Source: Megascapheus bottae
Lineage: Eukaryota > Chordata > Mammalia > Rodentia > Geomyidae
Reading direction: 5' to 3'
DNA length: 64,000 nucleotides
Assembly (NCBI GenBank): GCA_024803745.1
Contig: JANJXV010000193.1
Span: 868,001 to 932,000, forward strand
Position numbers and translations under genes: made by a program. The stretch's first letter is position 1; each line of letters opens with the position of its first letter. Under the pieces are notes generated by a model. It was not told the DNA's origin and ran no database searches. It was given only the letters and a program-made list of their open reading frames with translations. Positions 9,981 to 22,308 of this stretch are shown in pieces.

Positions 9981-10606
9981 TTCGACAAGGGGCAAAATGC
10001 AGGCAGAGAAGGCACTGTGAAGCAAATGTTTTTTAAAGGATGAGGGCAATATTGACCCTTAAGTTTGGATCTTACCTAAGAAAGGCTCCTTGAGCCTGAG
10101 ACCAGACTGGTAGTTGGGCCTAGTGGAAGACATTGGGATTGGACAAATAAGGTGTGCTGTATACTACATCCACATGTATATTGTGAGACTGGAGGAGAGA
10201 TTCAGCCTATAGTATGTCTTTGGTGAGGTCTTTTGTGAGCAAGGATCTTTGGTCATTGGGCCCTGAAAGGTGACCCTGCCTCCCTCACAATGGAACAGAA
10301 TATGGAACCCTGGTAACCATGCCACTGTACCTAACAACCAGCTCAAGCCAGCTCATTTGGCCTGTGGCTCAGGAGGAAGAAAGATGTTGCTGTGCTGTTG
10401 CCAAAGGTCAGGAAACTCGAGTCTCAGGCATGGAAGTTGTGGATGTCTTACTCGAAGATGTACATGCTAGATCATTGCCAAGCCACAAATCCAGTATAAC
10501 AGAACTTTCTCTAAGAAGAAGGCCAGGAAAATCCAGGGCAACCAGATGAGGTAAATTTCTAAGAAGAAATGTATTTGACCCCATCATCCTCCCCACACAC
10601 TACAAC
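9981..10606. other. Unrecognised spacer, U2
   Basis: Close to the U1 version, including ACCATGCCACTGTACC, so U1 and U2 form a subgroup. The plus open frame ends at 10549 and is followed by the GTAAAT donor-like site. Confidence 0.5.
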
Positions 10607-11025
10607 TTTCTTTTTTTTTCATTTTTTTATTGTAATTAGAAAAAGGGTTAGATGATATTTGCCAGATAGAAGGTGCATTAATTCACATACATTGATACCC
10701 TTTCACATGTCTTGGTACCCATTTCCCTCCAACCCCACACCCCCCACCCGTCTTGGTTTTCCCCCCTTCCCTATCAAATTTCAAATATCCAAATACAAAT
10801 AAATTCAATATATCAGATAACAAAGTGAGATACTATATCAATATGGGATAACCAAGGGACAGCAAGCGAGATGAGAGACAACATAGTACATTAAGGACAA
10901 CAATCATTCATTATATGGCTTTTGTGTCAATATCCTGGAGGTCCATTCAATTTGCTTCACATTATATGGTCTTATATATGGCCTTTTGCTCTATTGCCAA
11001 TCTCTGCTAGTAGAGCCCAAGGTTT
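10607..11025 (-). other. L1-2 3' UTR with G-rich tract
   Basis: The G-rich tract on minus lies at 10725 to 10770, with the same G runs as L1-1. Confidence 0.8.
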
Positions 11026-14000
11026 CTACTGATTATGACGAATGAGGGAAACCACTGAGCCTAAGTTCCTTTGAGTCTGGCTTACTGCACTTAATATGAT
11101 TTGTTCTAAGTCTTTCCATTTCCTAACAAATGGGGCAATGTCATTCTTTCTGACAGCAGCATAGAATTCCATTGTGTACAAATACCCCAACTTGTTGATC
11201 CACTCATCAACTGAGGGACATCTGGGTTGGTTCCATATCTTTGCTATGGTGAATAGTGCTGCAATGAACATTGTTGTGCTAGTGGGTTTAGTATGCCCTT
11301 GTTTCTGGATTGTTGGGTAAATGCCAAGTACTGGAATTGCTGGGTCATAGGGGAGTTGTATGTTTAGCGTTTTGAGGCACTGCCGCACTGCTTTCCATAG
11401 TGGTTGAACGAGTTTGCACTCCCACCAACAGTGTAGTAGTGATCCCTCCTGACCACATCCCCTCCTGCATCTGTTGTCATTCGTTTTCCTGATCCTGGCC
11501 ATTCTAACTGGAGTTAGGTGGAATCTTAGACTTGTTTTGATTTGCATTTCTTTTATGACCAGAGATGTTGAGCATTTCTTCATGTGTCTATAGGCCATTT
11601 TTGTTTCTTCTTCAGAGAAGACTCTCTTTAAGTCTTTGGCCCATTTTGTAATGGGATGGGTGTTACTTTGGAGGTGAGTTTTGGAGTGATTCAATTTTTT
11701 GAGTTGTTGATATATTTTAGATATGAGGCCTTGTTCCGTTGTTTGGGTGGTGAAGATCTTCTCCCACTCTGTAGGCTTCCTGATTAGTTTACTAGCTATA
11801 TCCGTTGCCATACAAAAGCTCTGCTGTTTAATGCAGTCCCACTTATCCAGCCTTTCTCTGATTTGTTGTGATTCTGGGTCCTTATTAAGAAAGTTTCGAC
11901 CTGTACCAAGGAGGCCTAGTGTATCTCCTATTCCTTCCTGTAAACTTTTCAGTGTGTCAGCTTTTACCTCCACGTCTTTGATCCATTTGGAGTTAATTCT
12001 AGTGCAAGGTGACAAAGAAGGATCCAACTTTAGTTTTCTGCAGGTGTTTAAGCAGTTCTGCCAGCACAACTTGTTGAAGAGGCTATCTTTCTTCCATTCT
12101 ATTTTTTTGGCTCCCTGGTCAAAGATTAGGTGGCCATAGGTCTGTAGTTTAATATCTGGGTCCGCAGTTCTACTCCATTGGACTTCAGGCCTGTTCTTGT
12201 GCCAGTACCAAGCTGTTTTGAGAATTATAGCTCTGTAACAGAGCCTTAAGTTTGGAATTGAAATTCCTCCAGCGCTGTTCTTTCTGCTAAGAAGTGTTTT
12301 TGCTATACGGGGTCTTTTATTATTCCATATGAAATTTTGAATTGCCTCTTCTATGTCTTTAAAGAATGACATTGGGATGTTGATGGGTATTACATTGAAT
12401 TTGTAGATAGCCCTTGGCAAGATTGTCATTTTCACAATGTTGATTCTTCCAATCCAGGAGCACGGGAGGTTTTTCCATTTCCTTAGTTCTGCTTTAATTT
12501 CCTTTTTTAGGGTTTTAAAGTTTTCATCTAAACGGTCCTTTACATTCTTAGTTAAGCTAATTGCTAGGTACTTTATTTTCTTTGAGGCTATTGTGAAAGG
12601 ATTTTCTTTCCTGATTATTGCCTCGTTCCTCTCAGTGTTGGCGTAAAGTAAGGCAGTTGATTTGTGAGGGTTGATTTTATGGCCTGCTACCCTTCCAAAG
12701 CTTTGAATCAGCTCAAGGAGCTTGGGAGTAGAGTCTATAGGATTCTTTAAATACAGAATCATGTCATCTGCAAAGAGGGATAGTGTTATTTAATCTTTCC
12801 CTACTTGGATCCCCTTTATGCTTGCTTCTTGCCATATTGCACTGCCTAGGAATTCTAGTACTATGTTAAAAAGGAGTGGAGAGAGTGGGCATTCTTGTCT
12901 CGTTCCTGATTTTAGAGGGAATGGCTTTAGATTTTCACCATTAAGTATAATACTAGCAGTGGGTTTCTCATACACAGCCTTTATTACATTGAGAAATGTT
13001 CCATGGATTCCTAGTTTCTCCACATCTTTTAACATAAAGGGGTTTTGGATCTTGTCAAATGCCTTTTCCGCATGTATTGAGACAATCATGTGATTTTATC
13101 CCTGCTCCTGTTGATGTGTTGAATTATATTAATTGATTTGTTTATGTTGAACCAGCTTTGCCTCCCTATGATGAATCCAGTATTTTGTTGAGAAGTTTTG
13201 CATCGATGTTCATCAAAGAAATGGGTCTATAGATCTCTTTCTTTGATGAATCTCTGTCTGGTTTGGGGATGAGGGATATGCTGGCTTCACAGAATCAGTT
13301 TAGTAAAGAACCTTCATTTTCAATTTCGTTGAAGAGCTTGAGGAGTATTGGTGTGAGCTCTGTTTTGAAGACCTTATAGAATTCAGCTGTGAATCCATCT
13401 GGCCCTGGGCTCTTTTTAAGTGGAAGTTGTCTAATTTCCATTTCTATTTCAGAGCTTGAAATAGGCCTGTTGAGTTGGGTTAGCTCTTCTTGGTTCAGTG
13501 TGTGTATGTTAATATTGTCTAGGAATTCATCCATTTCCTCTAGATTCTCAAGTTTGTTGGCGTAAAGGTTTGAGAAGTATTCCCTCATGATATTCTGGAT
13601 CTTGGTAATTTCTGACGTGATATTACCATTTTCATCTGCGATTTTGTTTATTTCGATATGCTCTCTTCTTTTTTTGGTAAGATTTGCTAAGGGCTTGTCA
13701 ATTTTGTTAATTCTTTGAAGAACCAACTCCTTGTTTTGTTGATTCTTTCTATAGTTTTTTTTATTCCAAATCATTTAATTCTGCTTTGATTTTAATAATT
13801 TGCTTTCTCCTAATGGGTTTAGGGTTGGTTTGTTGCTCTTTTTCCAGGAGGTTAAGGTGAGACATTAACTAGTTGGTTTGCCATTTTTCCAACTTGCTGT
13901 TGTAGGCACTCCACGCTATAAATTTTCCTCTGAGTACTGCCTTTGTTGTGTCCCTAAGGAGTTGATATTTGTGTGCTCCTTATTGTTAAATTTCATAAAC

Positions 14001-14816
14001 AGTTGGATATCTGTTCTGATCTCTTTGATTACCCATTGTTTTTGATTCAACAATGTGTGGTTCAGTGTCCATGAGTTACAGGGTTTTCTTTGGTGGAGAT
14101 GGGTGTTCAGCTCCAATTTGATGCCTTTATGGTCTGAGAGTGTGCATGGAATAATTTCAGTGTTTCTGAATCTGTCCAGGTTTGCTTTATGGCCTAAGAT
14201 GTGGTCTATTTTGGAAAATGTTCCATGTGCTGCTGAGAAAAACGTATATTGTGGTGTTACTGGGTGGAATATTCTGCAGATGTCTGTTAGATCTAGTTGG
14301 TCTATATAGTTGTTCAGTTCTAAGGTTTCTCTGTTGAGTTTTTGCCTTGTTGATCTGTCCATAGGTGAGAGTGGTGTGTTAAACTCACCAACAATCACTG
14401 TGTTTCGATCTATGTATGGTTTCAGTGTAAGTAAAGTTTGCTTGATGAAGTTTGGAGTTCCGGGATTGGGTGTGTAAATATGTAGGATTGTTATGTCTTC
14501 CGGGAGGAAAGATCCCTTTAGTAGTATGTAGTAACCTTCTTTGTCTTTTCTTACTAATTTTAGTTTGAAGTCTATTGTATCTGATATGAGGATGGCAACT
14601 CTAGCCTGTTTATGGGGGCAGTTAGCTTGATAGAGTTTATTCCAACCTCTCACTTTCAAAAGATGATTGTTTTTGGGTAAGATGTGTCTCTTGAAGTCAG
14701 CAGAACGATGGCTCTTGCTTTTTGATCCAACTAGACAACCTATGCCGTTTAATTGGAGAGTTAAGTCCATTGATATTGAGAGTTAGGATTGAGAGATATT
14801 TATTAGTTCCTACCAT
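11026..14816 (-). pseudogene. L1-2 ORF2, broken
   Basis: ATG at 14814 to 14816. The endonuclease is open in the shifted frame from 14770 to 13916 (284 codons), because the U1 nonsense codon is absent (YIDRNTVIV intact). Shared lesions are the early endonuclease TGA and frameshift, the linker frameshift and TAG, TGA 13295 to 13297, and the frameshift before SIDAEKAFD, which here reads SIHAEKAFD. Private lesions are a 52-bp deletion near 13180, flanked by a CCAG direct repeat and removing the GFITGRQ part of RT, and a TAA at 12790 to 12792 just before the FADD motif. The last 578 codons (12762 to 11026) are open. Confidence 0.93.
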
Positions 14817-14864
14817 TTTTAAAAGCTTTTAGTAGGGCCTGTGTCTTGACAGTTCTTGTGGTCC

Positions 14865-16048
14865 TTAGATGGTATGCTGTTTAGGTGCCTTTTCTTTCCC
14901 TATATTGCATTTATTTTGGTTTTCTATGTATAGAGCATCTTTGAGAATTCTCTGTAGTGTTGGTTTTGTTTCGACATATTGTTGCAGCTTTTCCCTGGAA
15001 TGGAATGTTTTTATTGTTCCCTCAGTTATGAATGAGAGCTTAGCTGGCTACAGTATTCTTGGTTGGTAGTTATTTGATATAAGGGCATGACATATATGCT
15101 TCCAGTCACTTCGTGCTTGCATGGTCTCTGCTGAGAAATCTGGGGTTATTCTGATTGGTTTGCCTTTGTAGGTTACTGATCCCTTTTCCCTGGCTGCCTT
15201 TAGGATCTTTCCTTTCGTTTCTATTGATCCAGTTCGGATCACAATGTGGCGGTGGGATGTTCTTTTCTGGTCAGGTCTGTTTGGGGTTCTAAAAGCTTCT
15301 CGTATCTGGATGGGCCTGCCCTTCTGGATATTTGGGAAATTCTCTGAGATGATTCACTGAAGTATATTTCCAATACCATTGACCTCTTTCTCCACGCCCT
15401 CATCAGTACCAACTAGCCTTAAATTAGGCTTCCTAATTGTATCTTGGACCTCCTGAAGCGCTCTCTCATATTTCCTAGATTTGGATTGACTCATTTTCTG
15501 TTCTTTATAATACCTAAATTATCTTCAGCCACGGAAATTCTCTCCTCTGCAATGTCTAACCTGCTATCAAAGCTATCTACTTTATTTTTCATCTCCCTTG
15601 CTTCTAATTGCTCACTTTTGATGCCTTGCATCCCTTGTTTTAGATCATGTATGGATTTCTTTATCTCCTTGATTTCCTTTTGAGTGGTTAGCTCAGTAGC
15701 TTTATTTTCTTTGGACATTTGCTGGAGTTTGGTCACGTTTTTATTTGTGGATTCTTTGAATTCATCCATCTTTCTTTGAAATACCTTTATTATGGCCTCC
15801 TTTATGGCTTCTCCTTTTTCACTTATCACCTTGTTTTTGCTTTCCTCTTGTTCAGGTATGGCTTCCTCCATTATCTCTTTCTTTATATTTTCACATTTTT
15901 CATTAATGATGTTTATTAATTGCATTTGTATAGCAATTGGAAGACTCTCCTCTAGGTTTGCCAGTGACTGTTCCTTTGTCTGTTTACATTGGGTGGGGGA
16001 TGTTGTTTCTTGATTTGACATTTTTCTTGAGTTTCTTGTTCTGCGCAT
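14865..16048 (-). pseudogene. L1-2 ORF1, broken
   Basis: Starts MRRTRNSRKM (the second codon is changed from the usual Gly). Besides the shared frameshift and the TAG at 15048 to 15050 it has a private GGA to TGA change near 15356 to 15358, after ILQ, which cuts the RRM part. The open C-terminal piece therefore starts only at 15242. Confidence 0.9.
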
Positions 16049-16710
16049 TTGAAAATGGGAGCAAGATTACTACTAAATACGGTTATAGTTTTTCAGATAT
16101 AACCAACCTAGACCTCTGTAGCTGGCAGACACTAGATGTTTACAAGTTTTGATTGGTATTATTACTCTTTCTTTTTGTGCACTTACAGACCAGCCTAATA
16201 CAACCACTGATAAGCGATTTATACCCAAAACAATAAGCCTCTCAATCCAATCTCTATTGTCTTTAAGTCCCTCTGAGCCTAGAGAATAATTAACCACCTA
16301 CATATACAATATTGCTCAACAGCCATCAAGTGTAGATCCGTGCAGCATAAGGGTTGAAAGACGAGTAGAGGTCCAGAGATAGAAAAAAAGAATGAGAGAG
16401 GTCAGGGGAGGTGCAAGAGGATTAACGTAGGAGTGTAAGAATATTGTAGTAATGAAGAAAAGTTATAGCATAAGGATAACTGACCTAAGTTGGTAAGTAG
16501 GTAGCATATTTGAGTACAAAGTTTGGAAAGTATTAGAATAAAACTTATGTGTTGCTGCACGACTAGCTCTTAGCCCAACCAGTGGCCTCACAGTGGACCA
16601 TGGGATGGATCTGTTTTTCCTGTCTACGTTGAGGGAAAGGGGTATTTCACAAGATGCAGAAGCGAGGATTTCAGAAGCAAATGCTGTGAGTGAATTAGCT
16701 CGTAAAAAGC
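16049..16710 (-). promoter_or_regulatory. Candidate L1 5' UTR, U3
   Basis: The 74-codon sense frame lies at 16073 to 16297. Here and in most units further right TATACCCAAAAC replaces the TATACACAAAAC of U1 and U2, changing Cys to Gly in that frame. Confidence 0.45.
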
Positions 16711-16919
16711 ATTTTTATTTTCTTTTATCTTTCTGCCTGTCTTGGGGCTTGAATTCAGGGCCTGAGCACTGTCCTCGTGTTTTCTCAAGTCTAGCCCTCT
16801 GCCACTTGAGCCACAGTGCCACATCTAGATTTTCTATCTATGTGGTACTCAGCAATCAAACCCAGATCTTCATGGATGCTAGGCTAGCACTCTACCACTA
16901 TGCCAAACTCTCAACCCTG
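16711..16919 (-). mobile_element. Dimeric tRNA-derived SINE, U3 minus copy
   Basis: Both monomers and the linker are present. It has private changes in the ID-like monomer (GCTAGGCTAGC, and CTCAGC for CTGAGC). Confidence 0.75.
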
Positions 16920-16936
16920 ACATAGTAAATATAAAG

Positions 16937-16975
<39 letters not shown>
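16937..16975. repeat. (TCA)13 microsatellite, U3
   Basis: Thirteen uninterrupted triplets. Confidence 0.95.
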
Positions 16976-16976
<1 letters not shown>

Positions 16977-17180
16977 ATCCATATATCCTTTCTCCTACAA
17001 AGAATGAACACTTAACTGTGTCTAATGCTTTTTTTTTAATTTCACTAATTCTTCTGTGTTTTTCCCTCTTGCATTTTTTACACATGACAGCAAAGCTAAT
17101 CATCAGGAAAAAATTGATTAGGATACAGAAACCTAATAATATCCTACTAGATTGACGTCAAAAATATGTGCAAGATGCCC

Positions 17181-17373
17181 TGTGTGTTTGACCTAGTGGG
17201 AGAGTCCTTGGCTACCAAGCAGTAAGCCTCAGGTTTGATTCCTCATTACCACATACATAGAAAACGCTGCAAGTGGTGCTGTGGCTCGGTGGGACAGCTA
17301 AAGCCTAAAGAAAGCCCAAGAACAATGTTCACACTCTGAGGTCAAGTCCCAAGACTAGCAAAAACAAAAAAAA
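17181..17373 (+). mobile_element. Dimeric tRNA-derived SINE, U3 plus copy
   Basis: Has CTAGTGGGAGAGTCC, GTGGCTCGG and CAGTAAGCCTC. This variant set separates U3 and later units from U1 and U2. Confidence 0.75.
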
Positions 17374-17999
17374 TTCGACAAGGGGAAAAATGGAGGCAGA
17401 GAAGGCACTGTGAAGCCAATGTTTTGTAAAGGATGAGGGCAATATTGACCCTTAAGTTTGGATCTTACCTAAGAAAGGCTCCTTGAGCCTGAGACCAGAC
17501 TGGTAGTTGGGCCTAGTGGAAGACATTGGGATTGGACAAATAAGGTGTGCTGTATACTACATCCACATATATATTGTGAGACTGGAGGAGAGATTCAGCC
17601 TCCAGTATGTCTTTGGTGAGGTCTTTTGTGAGCAAGGATGTTTGGTCATTGGGCCCTGAAAGGTGACCCTGCCTCCCTCACAATGGAACAGAATATGGAA
17701 CCCTGGTAACCAAGCCACTGTAACTAACAACCAGCTCAAGCCAGCTCACTTGGCCTGTGGCTCAGGAGGAAGAAAGATGTTGCTGTGCTGTTGCCAAAGG
17801 TCAGGAAACTCGAGTCTCAGGCATGGAAGTTGTGGATGTCTTACTCGAAGATGTACATGCTAGATCATTGCCAAGCCACAAATCCAGTATAACAGAACTT
17901 TCTCTAAGAAGAAGGCCAGGAAAATCCAGGGCAACCAGATGAGGTAATTTTCTAAAAAGGAATGTATTTGACCCCATCATCCTCCCCACACACTACAAC
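17374..17999. other. Unrecognised spacer, U3
   Basis: The plus open frame 17757 to 17942 encodes the same 61 residues as U1. The donor-like site reads GTAATT here. Nothing else recognised. Confidence 0.5.
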
Positions 18000-18418
18000 T
18001 TTCTTTTTTTTTCATTTTTTTATTGTAATTAGTAAAAGGGTTAGATGATATTTGCCAGATAGAAGGTGCATTAATTCACATACATTGATACCCTTTCACA
18101 TGTCTTGGTACCCATTTCCCTCCAACCCCACACCCCCCACCCGTCATGGTTTTCCCCCCTTCCCTATCAAATTTCAAATATCCAAATACAAATAAATTCA
18201 ATATATCAGATAACAAAGTGAGATACTATACCAATATGGGATAACCAAGGGACAGCAAGCGAGATGAGAGACAACATAGTACATTAAGGACAACAATCAT
18301 TCCTTATATGGCTTTTGTGTCAATATCCTGGAGGTCCTTTCAATTACCTTCACATTATATGGCCTTATATATGGCCTTTTGCTCTATTGCCAATCTCTGC
18401 TAGTAGAGCCCAAGGTTT
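18000..18418 (-). other. L1-3 3' UTR with G-rich tract
   Basis: The G-rich tract on minus lies at about 18118 to 18164, with CATGACGGG in place of CAAGACGGG. Confidence 0.8.
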
Positions 18419-21400
18419 CTACTGATTATGACGAATGAGGGAAACCACTGAGCCTAAGTTCCTTTGAGTCTGGCTTACTTCACTTAATATGATTTGTTCT
18501 AAGTCTTTCCATTTCCTAACAAATGGGGCGATGTCATTCTTTCTGAGAGCAGCATAGAATTCCATTGTGTACAAATACCACAACTTGTTGATCCACTCAT
18601 CAACTGAGGGACATCTGGGTTGGTTCCATATCTTTGCTATGGTGAATAGTGCTGCAATGAACATTGTTGTGCTAGTGGGTTTAGTATGACCTTGTTTCTG
18701 GATTGTTGGGTAAATGCCAAGTACTGGAATTGCTGGGTCATAGGGGAGTTGTATGTTTAGCGTTTTGAGGCACTGCCGCACTGCTTTCCATAGTGGTTGA
18801 ACGAGTTTGCACTCCCACCAACAGTGTAGTAGTGATCCCTCCTGACCACATCCCCTCCAGCATCTGTTGTCATTCGTTTTCCTGATCCTGGCCATTCTAA
18901 CTGGAGTTAGGTGGAATCTTAGACTTGTTTTGATTTGCATTTCTTTTATGACCAGAGATGTTGAGCATTTCTTCATGTGTCTATAGGCCATTTTTGTTTC
19001 TTCTTCAGAGAAGACTCTCTTTAAGTCTTTGGCCCATTTTGTAATGGGATGGGTGTTACTTTGGAGGTTAGTTTTGGAGTGATTCAATTTTTTGAGTTGT
19101 TGATATATTTTAGATATGAGGCCTTGTTCCGTTGTTTGGGTGGTGAAGATCTTCTCCCACTCTGTAGGCTTCCTGATTAGTTTACTAGCTATATCCGTTG
19201 CCATACAAAAGCTCTGCAGTTTAATGCAGTCCCACTTATCCAGCCTTTCTCAGATTTGTTGTGATTCTTGGTCCTTATGAAGAAAGTTTCGACCTGTACC
19301 AAGGAGGCCTAGTGTATCTCCTATTCCTTCCTGTAAACTTTTCAGTGTGTCAGCTTTTACCTCCACGTCTTTGATCCATTTGGAGTTAATTCTAGTGCAA
19401 GGTGACAAAGAAGGATCCAACTTTAGTTTTCTGCAGGTGTTTAAGCAGTTCTGCCAGCACAACTTGTTGAAGAGGCTATCTTTCTTCCATTCTATTTTTT
19501 TGGCTCCCTGGTCAAAGATTAGGTGGCCATAGGTCTGTGGTTTAATATCTGGGTCCGCAGTTCTACTCCATTGGACTTCAGGCCTGTTCTTGTGCCAGTA
19601 CCAAGCTGTTTTGAGAATTATAGCTCTGTAATAGAGCCTTAAGTTTGGAATTGAAATTCCTCCAGCGCTGTTCTTTCTCCTAAGAAGTGTTTTTGCTATA
19701 CGGGGTCTTTTATTATTCCATATGAAATTTTGAATTGCCTCTTCTATGTCTTTAAAGAATGACATTGGGATGTTGATGGGTATTACATTGAATTTGTAGA
19801 TAGCCCTTGGCAAGATTGTCATTTTCACAATGTTGATTCTTCCAATCCAGGAGCATGGGAGGTTTTTCCATTTCCTTAGTTCTGCTTTAATTTCCTTTTT
19901 TAGGGTTTTAAAGTTTTCATCTAAACGGTCCTTTACATTCTTAGTTAAGCTAATTGCTAGGTACTTTATTTTCTCTGAGGCTATTGTGAAAGGATTTTCT
20001 TTCCTGATTATTGCCTCGTTCCTCTCAGTGTTGGCGTAAAGTAAGGCAGTTGATTTGTGAGGGTTGATGTTATGGCCTGCTACCCTTCCAAAGCTTTGAA
20101 TCAGCTCAAGGAGCTTGGGAGTAGAGTCTATAGGATTCTTTAAATACAGAATCATGTCATCTGCAAAGAGGGATAGTTTTATTTCCTCTTTCCGTACTTG
20201 GATCCCCTTTATGCTTGCTTCTTGCCATATTGCACTGCCTAGGAGTTCTAGTACTATGTTAAAAAGGAGTGGAGAGAGTGGGCATCCTTGTCTCGTTCTT
20301 GATTTTAGAGGGAATGGCTTTAGATTTTCACCATTAAGTATAATACTAGCAGTGGGTTTCTCATACACAGCCTTTATTACATTGAGAAATGTTCCATGGA
20401 TTCCTAGTTTCTCCACATCTTTTAACATAAAGGGGTTTTGGATCTTGTCAAATGCCTTTTCCGCATCTATTGAGACAATCATGTGATTTTATCCCTGCTC
20501 CTGTTGATGTGTTGAATTATATTAATTGATTTGTGTATGTTGAACCAGCTTTGCCTCCCTGTGATGAATCCAGTTTGATCATAGTGTATATTTTTTTTGA
20601 TGAGTTGTTGTAGACGGTTGGCCAGTATTTTGTTGAGAAGTTTTGCATCGATGTTCATCAAAGAAATGGGTCTATAGATCTCTTTCTTTGATGAATCTCT
20701 GTCTGGTTTGGGGATGAGGGATATGCTGGCTTCACAGAATCAGTTTAGTAAAGAACCTTCATTTTCAATTTCGTTGAAGAGCTTGAGGAGTATTGGTGTG
20801 AGCTCTGCTTTGAAGACCTTATAGAATTCAGCTGTGAATCCATCTGGCCCTGGGCTCTTTTTAAGTGGAAGTTGTCTAATTTCCATTTCTATTTCAGAGC
20901 TTGAAATAGGCCTGTTGAGTTGGGTTAGCTCTTCTTGGTTCAGTGTGTGTATATTAATATTGTCTAGGAATTCATCCATTTCTTCTAGATTCTCAAATTT
21001 GTTGGCGTAAAGGTTTGAGAAGTATTCCCTCATGATATTCTGGATCTTGGTAATTTCTGTCGTGATATTACCATTTTCATCTGCGATTTTGTTTATTTCG
21101 ATATGCTCTCTTCTTTTTTTGGTAAGATTTGCTAAGGGCTTGTCAATTTTGTTAATTCTTTCAAGAACCAACTCCTTGTTTTGTTGATTCTTTCTATAGT
21201 TTTTTTTCTTCCAAATCATTTAATTCTGCTTTGATTTTAATAATTTGCTTTCTCCTAATGGGTTTAGGGTTGGTTTGTTGCTCTTTTTCCAGGAGGTTAA
21301 GGTGAGACATTAACTAGTTGGTTTGCCATTTTTCCAACTTGCTGTTGTAGGCACTCCACGCTATAAATTTTCCTCTGAGTACTGCCTTTGTTGTGTCCCT

Positions 21401-22260
21401 AAGGAGTTGATAATTGTGTGCTCCTTATTTTTAAATTTCATAAACAGTTGGATATCTGTTCTGATCTCTTCGAATACCCATTGTTTATGATTCAACAATG
21501 TGTGGTTCAGTCTCCATGAGTTACAGGGTTTTCTTTGGTGGAGATGTGTGTTCAGCTCCAATTTGATGCCTTTATGGTCTGAGAGTGTGCATGGAATAAT
21601 TTCAGTGTTTCTGAATCTGTCCAGGTTTGCTTTATGGCCTAAGATGTGGTCTATTTTGGAAAATGTTCCATGTGCTTCTGAGAAAAACGTATATTGTGAT
21701 GTTACTGGGTGGAATATTCTGCAGATGTCTGTTAGATCTAGTTGGTCTATATAGTTGTTCAGTTCTAAGGTTTCTCTGTTGAGTTTTTGCCTTGTTGATC
21801 TGTCCATAGGTGAGAGTGGTGTGTTAAACTCACCAACAATCACTGTGTTTCGATCTATGTATGGTTTCAGTGTAAGTAAAGTTTGCTTGATGAAGTTTGG
21901 AGCTCCGGGATTGGGTGTGTAAATATTTAGGATTGTTATGTCTTCCGGGATGAAAGATCCCTTTAGTAGTATGTAGTAACCTTCTTTGTCTTTTCTTACA
22001 AATTTTAGTTTGAAGTCTATTGTATCTGATATGAGGATGCAACTCTAGCCTGTTTATGGGGGCAGTTAGCTTGATAGAGTTTATTCCAACCTCTCACTTT
22101 CAAAAGATGATTGTTTGTGGGTACGACGTGTCTCTTGAAGTCAGCAGAAGGATGGCTCTTGCTTTTTGATCCAACTGGACAACCTATGCCGTTTAATTGG
22201 AGAGTTAAGTCCATTGATATTGAGAGTTAGGATTGAGAGATATTTATTAGTTCCTACCAT
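18419..22260 (-). pseudogene. L1-3 ORF2, broken
   Basis: ATG at 22258 to 22260. The endonuclease carries the shared TGA and frameshift plus a private 1-nt loss near 22039. The linker lesions and TGA 20740 to 20742 are shared. From SIDAEKAFD onward it is nearly intact: 410 codons (20482 to 19250) with FADD present, one AGA to TGA change at 19250 to 19252 (QQI-stop-ERL), then the in-frame remainder to 18419. Apart from that stop, the RT to C-terminus half matches the intact frame of L1-4. Confidence 0.93.
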
Positions 22261-22308
22261 TTTTAAAAGCTTTTAGTAGGGCCTGTGTCTTGACAGTTCT
22301 TGTGGTCC

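Larger units (their letters stand above)
10607..16048 (-). mobile_element. L1-2, defective L1 with 52-bp RT deletion
   Basis: T-rich 3' end at 10607, ORF2 at 11026 to 14816 and ORF1 at 14865 to 16048. This unit has the shortest complete period (7372 bp), explained by the deletion in ORF2. Confidence 0.93.

Noticed and set aside
16879..17103. Minus-strand frame with a run of aspartates in U3
   Set aside because: The run is the translated ATC microsatellite crossing SINE sequence; no real coding unit.
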